DNA of 64,000 nt from JAHIKV01 sp965195225 (GTDB lineage Bacteria > Planctomycetota > Planctomycetia > Pirellulales > Thermoguttaceae), in assembly GCA_965195225.1 (NCBI GenBank), contig CBDAFL010000050.1, positions 1 to 64,000 on the forward strand, written 5' to 3'. Shown piece after piece: positions 17,256 to 25,116 of this stretch (the first letter of the stretch is position 1; every line of letters begins with the position of its first letter). The notes under the pieces were generated by a model that saw only the letters and a program-made list of their open reading frames with translations, searched no databases and was not told where the DNA came from. A program made the position numbers and the translations under genes.

Positions 17256-17324
17256 CTGCGTATTTCCTGCTGTTTAGGACTGAATGTTGGTTGATTGTCG
17301 GATATTTACGCCGCGTTTTGGTTC

Positions 17325-17392
17325 CGTTTAGCGGCCGCCGGCACGACGGCCCGTGTTCTGTGGCAAGCCGCCGTACCGGCGGCTGCTAAACG
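17325..17392. repeat. CGTTTAGC-ended inverted repeat
   Basis: GTTTAGCGGCCGCCGG (17326-17341) and CCGGCGGCTGCTAAAC (17376-17391) are near-perfect inverted arms around a 34-base loop. The TTTAGC/GCTAAA ends are shared with the paired-hairpin elements elsewhere in the window. It sits in the divergent gap between eno and psd. Confidence 0.7.
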
Positions 17393-17549
17393 AACATAGC
17401 AACGAACCGTCATATTGTGCCCGATTCGCAGACGGTTGACTAGCGGGGGAAGGTGCAGTTGCTGTGTCTTGCCTTTCGTTGCGCCTATCATTCGAGAGCA
17501 GTCCCCCCCCTTCCTTTCCAACCCGCATAAAACTCGGTAGCATGGGTGC

Positions 17550-18509
17550 ATGACGATGACCGAAACCGCCCCTGCCCGAGCCGAGCCGCTGCCGCTGCCG
17601 GAAAACTTTGTCTCCGTACAGCCGGGGGGTGGGGTCTGCTATCGGATCGAGCTGGCCTGGGGACGCTGGCGACGCTGGCGGCTGAAGCGTTTTCGGCCCG
17701 GCTATGTCCGCCGCATGGCCGCCCTGCGCCGTGGCGACACGGACGGCGCCCCGCACGAAGTTCTCGATCCCCGCGACTTGAAGTATTGCCGCAACCGCTG
17801 CCGTTGCGACTGGGATCCGGCCGACAACCCCTTCCGCTGGCGCCGGCGGCTGTGGCTGACCCATTGGGGCATGGCCGAGATGCAATTGATGGGCTGGCCG
17901 CTGCTGGCGGCGGCCGTCGTGTTGGCCTTCACGCCCGTTTGGTACTTGGCCGCCGTGCCACTGGTTGTGTTGTGCTGGTTGGTCTCGTTCTTTCGAGACC
18001 CGCCGCGACGGATACCAGCCGAGCCGGGACTTATGGTCGCTCCGGCCGACGGAAAAGTGGTCGATATCACCCGCCTCGAACACGACGAGTTCATCGGCGG
18101 ACCGGCCGTGCGAATCGGCATCTTCCTGTCGATCTTCAACGTACACTTGAACCGGGCGCCGTCCGAGTCGCGGGCGATCGAACTGCGATATCTCCCCGGC
18201 GATTTCCTCAACGCCCTGAATCCCCGGAGCGCCGAACGAAATGAAAGCACCTGGATCGGGCTGGAAGAGGAGTCGCCGCCGCACCGCCGGATGGTCGTGC
18301 GGCAGATTTCCGGGGCCATCGCCCGACGAATCGTCTGCGACCTCCGCCCCGGCGAAGTGCTGACGCGGGGACAGCGGTTCGGTATGATAAAGTTCGGCTC
18401 CCGCACCGAATTGATCCTTGCCGACAACGGCGATCTGACAATCGAAGTACAACTCGGTCGGCGCGTCCGGGCAGGCAAAACAGTGATGGCGCGATATGGG
18501 GAAAAATGA
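17550..18509 (+). CDS. psd: phosphatidylserine decarboxylase
   Basis: Makes phosphatidylethanolamine from phosphatidylserine at the membrane, using a pyruvoyl group formed by self-cleavage. The 319-residue protein has a soluble N-terminal extension of about 115 residues, a membrane hairpin (WPLLAAAVVLAFTPVWYLAAV), then the decarboxylase core: FFRDPPRRIP, MVAPADGKVVDI, GIFLSIFNVHLNRAP and the self-cleavage site FGSRTEL, in place of LGST. This matches the short Psd (type II, archaetidylserine-like) proenzymes, but the N-terminal extension is unusual. PssA follows, as in many genomes, so substrate and enzyme are made together. Confidence 0.9.
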   Translation: MTMTETAPARAEPLPLPENFVSVQPGGGVCYRIELAWGRWRRWRLKRFRPGYVRRMAALRRGDTDGAPHEVLDPRDLKYCRNRCRCDWDPADNPFRWRRRLWLTHWGMAEMQLMGWPLLAAAVVLAFTPVWYLAAVPLVVLCWLVSFFRDPPRRIPAEPGLMVAPADGKVVDITRLEHDEFIGGPAVRIGIFLSIFNVHLNRAPSESRAIELRYLPGDFLNALNPRSAERNESTWIGLEEESPPHRRMVVRQISGAIARRIVCDLRPGEVLTRGQRFGMIKFGSRTELILADNGDLTIEVQLGRRVRAGKTVMARYGEK

Positions 18510-18511
18510 AC

Positions 18512-18625
18512 AAGGTTCAAGGTTCAAGGTTCAATGACCAATGACCACTAAACCGGTCGCAAATGACCGGGCTAAACGTTTCTACCCACTACCCACTATC
18601 CACTATCCACTACCCACTACCCACT
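18512..18625. repeat. heptamer arrays with hairpin, left flank of pssA
   Basis: AAGGTTC three times, AATGACC twice, then a GGTCGCAAATGACC-type hairpin followed by GGGCTAAACGTTTCT, then six heptamers of ACCCACT/ATCCACT (18584-18625), ending just before the pssA ATG. The part from about 18551 to 18625 reappears in reverse orientation immediately after pssA. Confidence 0.8.
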
Positions 18626-18631
18626 AACCCC

Positions 18632-19456
18632 ATGCGTCCAATCCGCACCATCGCCGTCTTTCCGACGCTTCTGACGTTGGGGAACCTGATTTGCGGGTTC
18701 TTCGCCATCGTCGTGGCGGCGCGGATCGATAAGCCCGATTCGCTGGTGGCAGGCATCGACATCGCCGACACGAGAAACTTGATGCTCAGCGGGTGGTTGA
18801 TCTTCCTGGGGATGGTCTTCGACGGGCTGGACGGCTACGTTGCCCGACTGGCGCGGACCACCAGCGATTTCGGCGCCCAGTTGGACAGTCTCTGCGACGT
18901 GGTCAGTTTTGGGGTCGCGCCGGGGTTTTTGTTGGTGAAGATGTGTCCGCGGTTCACTTTGGTCCACGGTCACACGGTGTGGATCATTGCGGCGGCGTTC
19001 GCGGCCTGCGCGGCGTTGCGGTTGGCGCGGTTCAACGTGGAGACCGGGGACGACGACGAACACCTCCACTTCAGCGGCTTGCCCAGTCCGGCCGCCGCGT
19101 CGGTGATCGCCGGGTTCGCCATCATGTTCTACACGCTTCGCCAAGACACGGGCACGCTAAAGGAGTTCAGGGATTGCGTCGATTCATGCCTCCAGGCGGG
19201 TTTGCCGTTTTTGGGGCTGCTCACCGCGCTGCTGATGGTCTCGCGGATCCGTTATCCGCACGTGACCAACCGGATTTTCCGCGGCCAGCGGAGTTTCGGC
19301 CACGTGGTGGCGGTGCTGTTCTTTTTCGTGGCGCTCATGGTCTTTCGGGGCTACGCCCTGCCGATCGCGGCGACTGCCTTCGCGCTCTACGGCCCCATCC
19401 ATCTGGGTTGGCAACTGTGGATCCAGCGGCGACGGCGGGATGAACCGATTTTTTAG
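18632..19456 (+). CDS. pssA: CDP-diacylglycerol-serine O-phosphatidyltransferase
   Basis: Makes phosphatidylserine from CDP-diacylglycerol and serine, the substrate of the Psd encoded just upstream. The 274-residue polytopic protein carries the CDP-alcohol phosphatidyltransferase motif in FDGLDGYVARLARTTSDFG plus QLDSLCDVVSFG, with all three Asp ligands and the final Asp base. The start at 18632 (MRPIRTIAVFP) is chosen because the 23 residues from 18563 are encoded by the heptamer repeat; yet no ribosome binding site precedes 18632, because the repeat occupies that place. The stop codon overlaps the right-hand repeat. Confidence 0.92.
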   Translation: MRPIRTIAVFPTLLTLGNLICGFFAIVVAARIDKPDSLVAGIDIADTRNLMLSGWLIFLGMVFDGLDGYVARLARTTSDFGAQLDSLCDVVSFGVAPGFLLVKMCPRFTLVHGHTVWIIAAAFAACAALRLARFNVETGDDDEHLHFSGLPSPAAASVIAGFAIMFYTLRQDTGTLKEFRDCVDSCLQAGLPFLGLLTALLMVSRIRYPHVTNRIFRGQRSFGHVVAVLFFFVALMVFRGYALPIAATAFALYGPIHLGWQLWIQRRRRDEPIF

Positions 19457-19515
19457 TGGGTAGTGGATAGTGGATAGTGGATAGAAACGTTTAGCCCGGT
19501 CGCTTGCGACCGGCT
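19455..19515. repeat. inverted copy of the repeat, right flank of pssA
   Basis: AGTGGGT then AGTGGAT three times (19455-19482), AGAAACGTTTAGCCCGG and the hairpin CCGGTCGCTTGCGACCGG (about 19497-19513). It is the reverse complement of the left flank of pssA with few differences, and supplies the pssA stop codon. Confidence 0.8.
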
Positions 19516-19534
19516 TTTATTGCGGGAGAGAAAA

Positions 19535-20134
19535 ATGTTTTCGGGAATCGTTGAAGCACTCGGCGAGGTTGTTGAACTGCGGTCCGAGCCGCCCGGCTGC
19601 CGGCTGATCGTCCGCGAGCCAAAAATCGCCGCCGAAACCAAAGTCGCCGACAGCATCTCGGTCAACGGCTGCTGTCTGACCGTGATCGACCGCCAGGACG
19701 ACACCTTCGCTTTCGAGGCCGGACCGGAAACCCTCCAGCGGACCAACCTCGGCGACTTGAAGCCGGGTAGCCCGGTAAACCTCGAACTGGCGCTGGCCGT
19801 CGGCGACCGGCTGGGCGGCCATTTCGTCAGCGGACACATCGACGGCGTCGGCTCGCTGCTCGAACGCGAAGATTCCGGCCAATGGTCCACCTTCTGGTTC
19901 TCCGTCGCCCGCGAGCTGGCCGTGCAGATGGTCGGCAAAGGCTCTATCGCCATCGATGGCGTGAGTCTGACGGTCGTCGAGAGCAAGCCGGACCGATTCA
20001 GCGTCGCCTTGATCCCCTACACGCTGTCTGTAACCACCCTTGGTCGCCTGCAATCGGGTGGCAAGGTGAATCTCGAAACCGACTTATTGGCAAAGTACGT
20101 CCAGCGGTTGGTCGAAGCGAAGGAGTGGAAATGA
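19535..20134 (+). CDS. ribE: riboflavin synthase alpha subunit
   Basis: Dismutates two 6,7-dimethyl-8-ribityllumazine molecules into riboflavin. The 199-residue protein shows the two-fold repeated lumazine-binding barrel: MFSGIVEALGEV with NGCCLTVI in the first half, and GHFVSGHIDGVG with DGVSLTVVE in the second. A ribosome binding site GGGAG precedes the ATG at 19535. Its stop overlaps the rsmA start by 4 bases (ATGA), and the AAGGAG that serves rsmA lies inside the end of this gene, so the two are translationally coupled. Confidence 0.95.
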   Translation: MFSGIVEALGEVVELRSEPPGCRLIVREPKIAAETKVADSISVNGCCLTVIDRQDDTFAFEAGPETLQRTNLGDLKPGSPVNLELALAVGDRLGGHFVSGHIDGVGSLLEREDSGQWSTFWFSVARELAVQMVGKGSIAIDGVSLTVVESKPDRFSVALIPYTLSVTTLGRLQSGGKVNLETDLLAKYVQRLVEAKEWK

Positions 20135-21117
20135 TTGGCAAGGGACGAGGGACGAGGGACAAGGGGCGAGGGACGAGGGACGAGGGACGAGGGACGGGCA
20201 GTTCACTGCCCGCTGCTGAACGCCAAACACTCTCTTTTCTCCAGCAACGGTTCAAAGAGACGGGTATCCGACCGCGCACACGCCTCGGACAGAGCTTTCT
20301 CATCGACCTGAACCTGCTGGACGTGTTGGTCGAATCGGCCGCTGTCGAGCCGGACGACGTGGTGCTGGAAGTCGGCACGGGCACCGGCTCGTTGACCGCG
20401 ATGCTGGCCGAGCGGGCAGCGGCTGTGGTCACCGTCGAGGTCGATCACCGGATGTTCCAGTTGGCCGCCGAGCAGTTGCACCGCTTCGACAACGTGACGA
20501 TGCTCCAGGTCGACGCGCTTAAGAACAAGAACCGGATCAATCCGGCGGTGCTTGAGGCGGTGGACGCCCAACTGGCGAAAGGGGACAGATCCCCTTCCGG
20601 GCGGCGGCTGAAACTCGTGGCCAACCTACCGTACAACATCGCCACGCCGCTGTTGAGCAACCTGCTGACGCTGGACGATCCGCCGCGGACGATGACCGTC
20701 ACGATCCAGAAGGAACTGGCCCAACGGATCACCGCTCGGCCGGGCAACAAGGATTTCAATGCGCTGAGCGCGTGGATACAGTCGCAGTGCCAGGTGGAGA
20801 TACTCCGCATTCTGCCGCCGGGTGTGTTTTGGCCCCGGCCGAAGGTCTCGTCGGCATTTATCCAAATCACCCTCGACGACGAGCTGCGGCGGCGGATCCC
20901 CGACCGCAAGTTTTTTCACGATTTCGTCCGGGCAATGTTCATCCACCGCCGCAAGTTCCTCCGCTCCCAACTGCTCAGCGCGGTAAAGGGCCGGCTCGGC
21001 AAGCCGGAGGTAGACGACGTACTGGCCCGGTTGGACCTCGACGGCACGCTTCGGGCCGAACAACTCGACGTGGAGACTTTGCTGGCCATGTGCGAGGCAG
21101 TGCGGCTTTACGCATAG
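20131..21117 (+). CDS. rsmA: 16S rRNA adenine dimethyltransferase with repeat-encoded N-terminus
   Basis: Dimethylates two adjacent adenosines in the 3'-terminal helix of 16S rRNA (KsgA). The 328-residue protein has the family entry region RLGQSFLIDLNLLD, SAM motif I VLEVGTGTGSLTAMLAE and the catalytic NLPYNIATPLL, then the C-terminal domain with GVFWPRPKVSSAFI. The ATG at 20131 overlaps the ribE stop and follows AAGGAG. Residues 4-22 are encoded by eight heptamers (AGGGACG type) and contain only Gly, Arg, Thr, Asp, Glu and Lys; the family's own sequence begins around residue 37. Each repeat gain or loss would change the reading frame. Convergent overlap of 10 bases with the antitoxin gene. 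Confidence 0.93.
   Translation: MIGKGRGTRDKGRGTRDEGRGTGSSLPAAERQTLSFLQQRFKETGIRPRTRLGQSFLIDLNLLDVLVESAAVEPDDVVLEVGTGTGSLTAMLAERAAAVVTVEVDHRMFQLAAEQLHRFDNVTMLQVDALKNKNRINPAVLEAVDAQLAKGDRSPSGRRLKLVANLPYNIATPLLSNLLTLDDPPRTMTVTIQKELAQRITARPGNKDFNALSAWIQSQCQVEILRILPPGVFWPRPKVSSAFIQITLDDELRRRIPDRKFFHDFVRAMFIHRRKFLRSQLLSAVKGRLGKPEVDDVLARLDLDGTLRAEQLDVETLLAMCEAVRLYA
20141..20211. repeat. heptamer array plus hairpin inside rsmA
   Basis: Eight units of AGGGACG (two variants: AGGGACA, AGGGGCG) at 20141-20196, followed by GGGCAGTTCACTGCCC, a 7-bp hairpin with a 2-base loop. All of it lies within the rsmA coding frame. Confidence 0.9.
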
Positions 21118-21332
21118 TCGTAAAGCGGAACAAACCTCTCGGGCGCGGCTTGGCGTCGGATCAGCTCTTCAAGATGTCGCACCGTCTCGGGGGCCAGCAA
21201 CGTGTCGGAGCAAACGTCGCACACCTCGGCCGGCACGTTTTCAACCACCATCAATTCGTCGCCGTGCCTGACGGTATGAACGATGACCTTACTTTCATAT
21301 CGGCCCGGACAGCCTTGAATGCCGCACTTCAT
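21108..21332 (-). CDS. YgiT-type zinc-finger antitoxin
   Basis: A 74-residue protein with an N-terminal C-x4-C (KCGIQGC) and a C-x2-C (EVCDVC), the zinc site of YgiT/MqsA-like antitoxin N-domains, and the typical VVENVPAEVC and LAPETVRHLEELI segments. It follows the DUF4258 toxin with the toxin-first order common for this type. ATG at 21332 is favoured because AAGGGGA precedes it; a GTG at 21338 would overlap the toxin stop (GTGA). The last 10 bases overlap the end of rsmA on the other strand. Confidence 0.8.
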   Translation of the reverse strand: MKCGIQGCPGRYESKVIVHTVRHGDELMVVENVPAEVCDVCSDTLLAPETVRHLEELIRRQAAPERFVPLYDYA

Positions 21333-21334
21333 TT

Positions 21335-21670
21335 TCACGTTCCCCTTTCAAACGGCGTGGTCCACTTTGGCGGCTTTGGCTCATACGTTGTAATAACGAC
21401 GGCAAGCTCCAGGGAAGTCGTACAGACCACGTGAATAAACCTATTTCGGCTCGTGGAACGACACGCGAGGCAACACGCGCCGCGCTTGTGGTCGGGGTAG
21501 TTTTCCACTACGCAGGCGTCAAGCAACACCTCCTTGACCTCATCGTATGATATGTCCTCGTCCACCATCTCTTGATGCGCGTGGAGCGTGATCCTCACCG
21601 CATCGCGCTCCGCTTGGTCGCGGAGCCGACCGACCATGGCGTCTCGATCCACCAAATCCGCATCGCTCAT
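21335..21670 (-). CDS. DUF4258-family putative toxin
   Basis: A 111-residue protein. The core (VRITLHAHQEMVDEDISYDEV then VVENYPDHKRGACCL and FIHVVCTTSLELAVVITTYEP) matches the DUF4258 family, a small RelE-like fold in which the 'HA..RM..R.I' type start is followed by a beta-sheet ending in TxYxP. These genes are regularly found before YgiT-type antitoxins, as here, and the two genes touch. Toxic activity (probably RNA cleavage) is inferred from context. The start ATG has GGAGAAAG upstream. Confidence 0.8.
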   Translation of the reverse strand: MSDADLVDRDAMVGRLRDQAERDAVRITLHAHQEMVDEDISYDEVKEVLLDACVVENYPDHKRGACCLACRSTSRNRFIHVVCTTSLELAVVITTYEPKPPKWTTPFERGT

Positions 21671-21847
21671 TTTCGGAATGCTTTCTCCAAACCGCGAATC
21701 GCTCTTTTGTGTTCCCGTGGGGCTTAATGAAGAACTCGGTTGAAATCCGCGTCCTTGGGCACTTTTTCTTTAATCCATACCTTATACCCTACATCACCAC
21801 TATAACATGCCACACGGCAAAATGCCACCAGATCCCGTGAGGACCGA

Positions 21848-21876
21848 TTGACGGCAATGCCGGGCTGACGTATATA
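21848..21876 (+). promoter_or_regulatory. sigma70-like promoter
   Basis: TTGACG at 21848-21853, 17-base spacer, TATATA at 21871-21876. It is the best-matching promoter in the window and lies about 35 bases before the small gene at 21912. Confidence 0.6.
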
Positions 21877-21911
21877 TTCAGAAAACAAGAGACCATAGTG
21901 AGGGCTGAATC

Positions 21912-22139
21912 ATGCAATTCATTGAAATGTCGGGCAAGGCGTTGCAGCGGGTGGTTAGCGACGACGAGCTGCACCCGAACGAACTGGCCAAGCTGGGACT
22001 GACCGACGAAAGCGTCGTGCGGATCAACCGCCAGGGCGACATCGAAATGCGCCGCCCGGACCGCTGGGACATTGTCGGCGGCCTGCTGGGCGAGTTCGAG
22101 GAGCGGATCATACGCGAGACGGGACTGGATTGGGTGTAA
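21912..22139 (+). CDS. small conserved hypothetical protein
   Basis: A 75-residue acidic soluble protein (MQFIEMSGKALQRVV...). The sequence looks like a folded single domain with an alpha-beta mix, NELAKLGLTDESVVRINRQGD and a C-terminal LLGEFEERI helix. A GAGGG ribosome binding site and a good promoter are present, so I regard it as real. No family recognised; similar small genes of this style are usual in planctomycetes. Confidence 0.65.
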   Translation: MQFIEMSGKALQRVVSDDELHPNELAKLGLTDESVVRINRQGDIEMRRPDRWDIVGGLLGEFEERIIRETGLDWV

Positions 22140-22216
22140 TTTACGTTCCGTTGATCCGAAAACGCCGACTGTTTTCATTGCGGCGTCCAAGCCGCTTGCG
22201 GTTTCGTAGCGGCCCC

Positions 22217-24529
22217 TCAGAGTCCTCCGGCCAGCCCATCCATGCGGCGCTGTAGTTCCGCAACCGAAACCGCTTCCTCGCTCCCAGCCGCCGCGTGCGC
22301 TTGACGGCTCAAGGCGGCCAACTCGACGTGCCGGGGGTCGGACGGATCGAATCGTCCCAGCGGCAGGAAGTCGAGCATTCCCGGCGTACCGAATCCCTTG
22401 CCGCCGCGGACGCTGTGCGCGGAGACAAGCTCGCCTATCGGAGCGCTGTTGAGCATCGCGCAGAGGTAATGCGCTTCGTCGGATCGGTCGCAGGCCACCA
22501 GCACGCACGTCTCTTGAGGGACCGGCGGTCGATCGCCGGACGACTCGACAACCGCCGCGTTGATCCGCCGGTCCATCCGACGCCAGACGACCTTCACCGG
22601 GGCGACGGTGTACGGCCCGACGTTGTACATCGAATAGAACGGCCCGCGCCGTTGATAGCGTCGGTATGCCGCACGGGAGACAAGCAGGTCTCGAAAGCGT
22701 TCGAGATATTCGAGCGTGCGCGGGTATCTCTCCCGCATCAACTTCTCGTCGATCCCCGATCTCGTGACCGGGTCTTGGGCCAACAGGATGCAGCAGCGCG
22801 GCTCGGTCCGATAGCGTGCCACGTCGCCCCATCGCAACAGCGGGTAGAGCAGGTCAGGCTCGATCGCCGCCTCGACCGTCTCGATCCGGTGTTTTCCTTT
22901 TGCGGCAAGGTTGCGGACCAGTACGCCGTCGTCGGATCGGTCCAACACTTCGAGCCAGTAGACGCCGTTTGCCCCGCCGCTGTTGGCGCCGAGATGGGCC
23001 GTGTAGGCGGCCCCGGATTGCGAAACCGCAAGCGGTTCTCGAGCGTTTTTCTCCAGCACCAACCAGGGTGAAGTGGGATTGGCCGGGTCGATCGGACGGG
23101 CCCGACATTCTACTTGATTAACTGGGCAATCAACTGGGCACTGAAGTGCCCAGCCCTCTCTCTTCTCTTCTCTCTCTTCTCTCCTCTCTTTCCATTTGAC
23201 GTATGGAACCGGATACTGCGTGACGGCGCCTTTTTGCAGAACGATCGTGCTGGTCCAGTTAGCGGCGTCGTCGAAGGGGCGCAGCGCCGTCATGTCGTCC
23301 ACCCGCAACACTTTCAAGGGCGGTCCGTCCGGCCCCAAACGAAAGCGGCGAAAGCCGTCGCCCGCCCCGATTGTCTGAAACACGGTCTGGGTGATGACCA
23401 TTCCCAGCCGTCCGTCGGTCTTCAGGTATCTGTCTGCCGCCGTGTAGAGCATCAGCATGGAGAGGTCTTTTTTTCCGCCGCCGTGCCGGGCTTTGTTGCC
23501 GGAGAGCGAGAACAGGCCGTATCGTTCCCAGAGCGGCTTTGTCGCCCGACGGTCTTCCTCCGGCAGATTGTCCCAGGCGATCCAGGGCGGGTTGCCGACG
23601 ACGTAGTCGAACGGTTCGTCGTCGCCGCTCTCGTCCAGGATCGAGTTGCGCAGGTACACGGGGATTTCCACCCGCCGTCCCTCGGGCAACAGATCGGCGA
23701 CGGCCAGCAGATAGTTCGCCCGCGCGGTCAGCACGGCCAATGGGTTCAGATCGAAACCAACAACCGGAAAATTATGAATGTAGAATAATGAATGATGATT
23801 GTTTGGGGCGTGCCGTAATTCATCATCCATTATTCTACATTCATAATTTTTCCTAAGTCGTCGCAGCGCCATCACCAGGAACGTGCCCGAGCCACAGGCC
23901 GGATCGAGTAGCCGCTCGGCCGGATCGCCCGTGTAGCCGACCCGATCGAGAACATGCTGGGCGAGCCAGTCGGGTGTGTAATATTCGCCCAACTGATGAC
24001 GTAGCGGTCGCGGAAAGAGGTTCTGGTAGAGCGGCTTGAATATATCGCACGGACCGTCGGGCGAAGTTGCATCGCTCGCCGAGCGGGCAATCTCCGCCCG
24101 CAACCGCCCAATCAATCGACCGACCGACCGGCTCCGCGCCGCGGCGCACCAAGAGAACGGATTGTCTGGCAGCAACTCGGCGTCCGCTCCGGGCGCGAAC
24201 CGTTCGGCCACGCCTTCGACCAGCAGGGCATAGTAAGTTTGCAGCGCGAACAACAGCGCCGCCGGGTCGCCCGAGCCGGCCGAAACGCCGTACTGGGCGG
24301 CCAGCCGGTCGAGGCGCCGGGACAGTTTTTCGGCGGCCCGACCGGCCCAACGGCCAAACAGAATCTTCCAGCGGTAAAAAGCCGAGCGGTCGTCGGAACC
24401 AAGGGCATCGAACAGCGTGCAAACGCCCTCCCGCGCAAGCGCAGTCCGGGCACCGAAACGGCGGAGCAACTCTTCGGGTGTCGGCGTCTTGACGGCAGTT
24501 GCTATCGAACGTGCCTTAGGGCTATTCAT
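22217..24529 (-). CDS. adenine-specific DNA methyltransferase with repeat-derived insertions
   Basis: A 770-residue N-6 adenine methylase. SAM motif I LLDPACGSGTFLVMALRRL is encoded near 23870-23912, and the catalytic NPPW motif (VVGNPPWIAWD) near 23577-23602. About 200 helical residues precede the methylase core; a target-recognition-like region follows, ending in HSVRGGKGFGTPGMLDFLPL. I see no PD-(D/E)xK nuclease motif and no specificity or restriction gene nearby, so it may be an orphan regulatory methylase or part of a decayed system. Two repeat elements are inserted in frame: one adds about 28 residues (23767-23851) just after motif I, one adds a Glu/Arg-rich segment (23135-23189). ATG at 24529 is uncertain; no clear ribosome binding site. 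Confidence 0.85.
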   Translation of the reverse strand: MNSPKARSIATAVKTPTPEELLRRFGARTALAREGVCTLFDALGSDDRSAFYRWKILFGRWAGRAAEKLSRRLDRLAAQYGVSAGSGDPAALLFALQTYYALLVEGVAERFAPGADAELLPDNPFSWCAAARSRSVGRLIGRLRAEIARSASDATSPDGPCDIFKPLYQNLFPRPLRHQLGEYYTPDWLAQHVLDRVGYTGDPAERLLDPACGSGTFLVMALRRLRKNYECRIMDDELRHAPNNHHSLFYIHNFPVVGFDLNPLAVLTARANYLLAVADLLPEGRRVEIPVYLRNSILDESGDDEPFDYVVGNPPWIAWDNLPEEDRRATKPLWERYGLFSLSGNKARHGGGKKDLSMLMLYTAADRYLKTDGRLGMVITQTVFQTIGAGDGFRRFRLGPDGPPLKVLRVDDMTALRPFDDAANWTSTIVLQKGAVTQYPVPYVKWKERREEREEKREGWALQCPVDCPVNQVECRARPIDPANPTSPWLVLEKNAREPLAVSQSGAAYTAHLGANSGGANGVYWLEVLDRSDDGVLVRNLAAKGKHRIETVEAAIEPDLLYPLLRWGDVARYRTEPRCCILLAQDPVTRSGIDEKLMRERYPRTLEYLERFRDLLVSRAAYRRYQRRGPFYSMYNVGPYTVAPVKVVWRRMDRRINAAVVESSGDRPPVPQETCVLVACDRSDEAHYLCAMLNSAPIGELVSAHSVRGGKGFGTPGMLDFLPLGRFDPSDPRHVELAALSRQAHAAAGSEEAVSVAELQRRMDGLAGGL
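23135..23189. repeat. heptamer array plus hairpin inside the methylase gene
   Basis: Hairpin TGGGCACTGAAGTGCCCA (23135-23152) followed by five heptamers (CCTCTCT, CTTCTCT, TCTCTCT, CTTCTCT, CCTCTCT; 23155-23189). Read on the coding strand this is an array then a GGGCACTTCAGTGCCC hairpin, the same module as in rsmA. It encodes a Glu/Arg-rich stretch, then WALQCP. Confidence 0.8.
23767..23851. repeat. palindromic element inserted in frame in the methylase gene
   Basis: A left arm of about 32 bases (AAAATTATGAATGTAGAATA...) and a nearly complementary right arm of about 34 bases (...TATTCTACATTCATAATTTTT) around a 16-base loop. It is AT-rich in a GC-rich gene and adds roughly 28 residues (beginning KNYECRIMDDE) between methylase motif I and the next conserved segment FDLNPLAV. 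Confidence 0.85.
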
Positions 24530-24590
24530 GGTTGCCCATTGTCGCCGCCGTGCCCGCCGTTGACAAGAAGCATCCATTCCGAAAGAAGTC

Positions 24591-24623
24591 GGCCGCGCCT
24601 CGACGTCTTGTCGAGGCGCGGCC
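24591..24623 (-). terminator. 14-bp perfect hairpin terminator
   Basis: GGCCGCGCCTCGAC and its exact complement surround the loop GTCTT. On the minus strand it follows the stop of the metal-binding protein gene by 43 bases and is followed by a moderately T-rich run (GACTTCTTTC). Confidence 0.75.
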
Positions 24624-24666
24624 GCTGCCGGGGGGAGCAAACACTCGCGGCATCAGAAGACGGACG

Positions 24667-25116
24667 CTACTCCTTCTTAACCACAAATCCCTTCTCGAAT
24701 CCCTTGCCAAAGATCATCTGCAACTGTTCCGCGGGGCTGGCTTTCGCCACCTTTTTTGGGCACCCCCCGCAACAGAAGGCAACCTTAACGCCGGAAACCT
24801 TCAGCACTTGTTGCGGATTGAGCTTCCCGCCGGTCAAGGGACACGCCACCTGACGGGCCTGACCGGTCGCAACCAGTTGCAGGTTAGCGCGGGCGGCGTA
24901 CTTGGCCTTATCTGCCTTGAGCTTCGAGATACAGCCCTTGCAGCAGAAGTACAATTTTCCGCCGCCATAGTCGATCGACATGCCTTTGTCGATCGGTCCG
25001 CCCATCACCGGGCAAAGAGGCGCCGGAGCGGCGGTCTTGTCCTGGGCAGAAAACACGACGCCGGCCAGGACGAAAAACATTCCAATCAACGCGCAGGTAA
25101 CAATTATGGTTCGCAT
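24667..25116 (-). CDS. secreted protein with two YHS/TRASH-like metal-binding motifs
   Basis: A 149-residue exported protein; the N-terminal 23 residues form a signal peptide (VLAGVVFSAQ cut region). Two similar units follow: CPVMGGPIDKG with YFCCKGCISKLK, and CPLTGGKLNPQ with AFCCGGCPKKVA. Each has the C-x(n)-CCxxC pattern of YHS/TRASH treble-clef domains that bind copper or other heavy metals. A periplasmic metal-sensing or storage role is inferred. It has its own terminator downstream. Confidence 0.75.
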   Translation of the reverse strand: MRTIIVTCALIGMFFVLAGVVFSAQDKTAAPAPLCPVMGGPIDKGMSIDYGGGKLYFCCKGCISKLKADKAKYAARANLQLVATGQARQVACPLTGGKLNPQQVLKVSGVKVAFCCGGCPKKVAKASPAEQLQMIFGKGFEKGFVVKKE

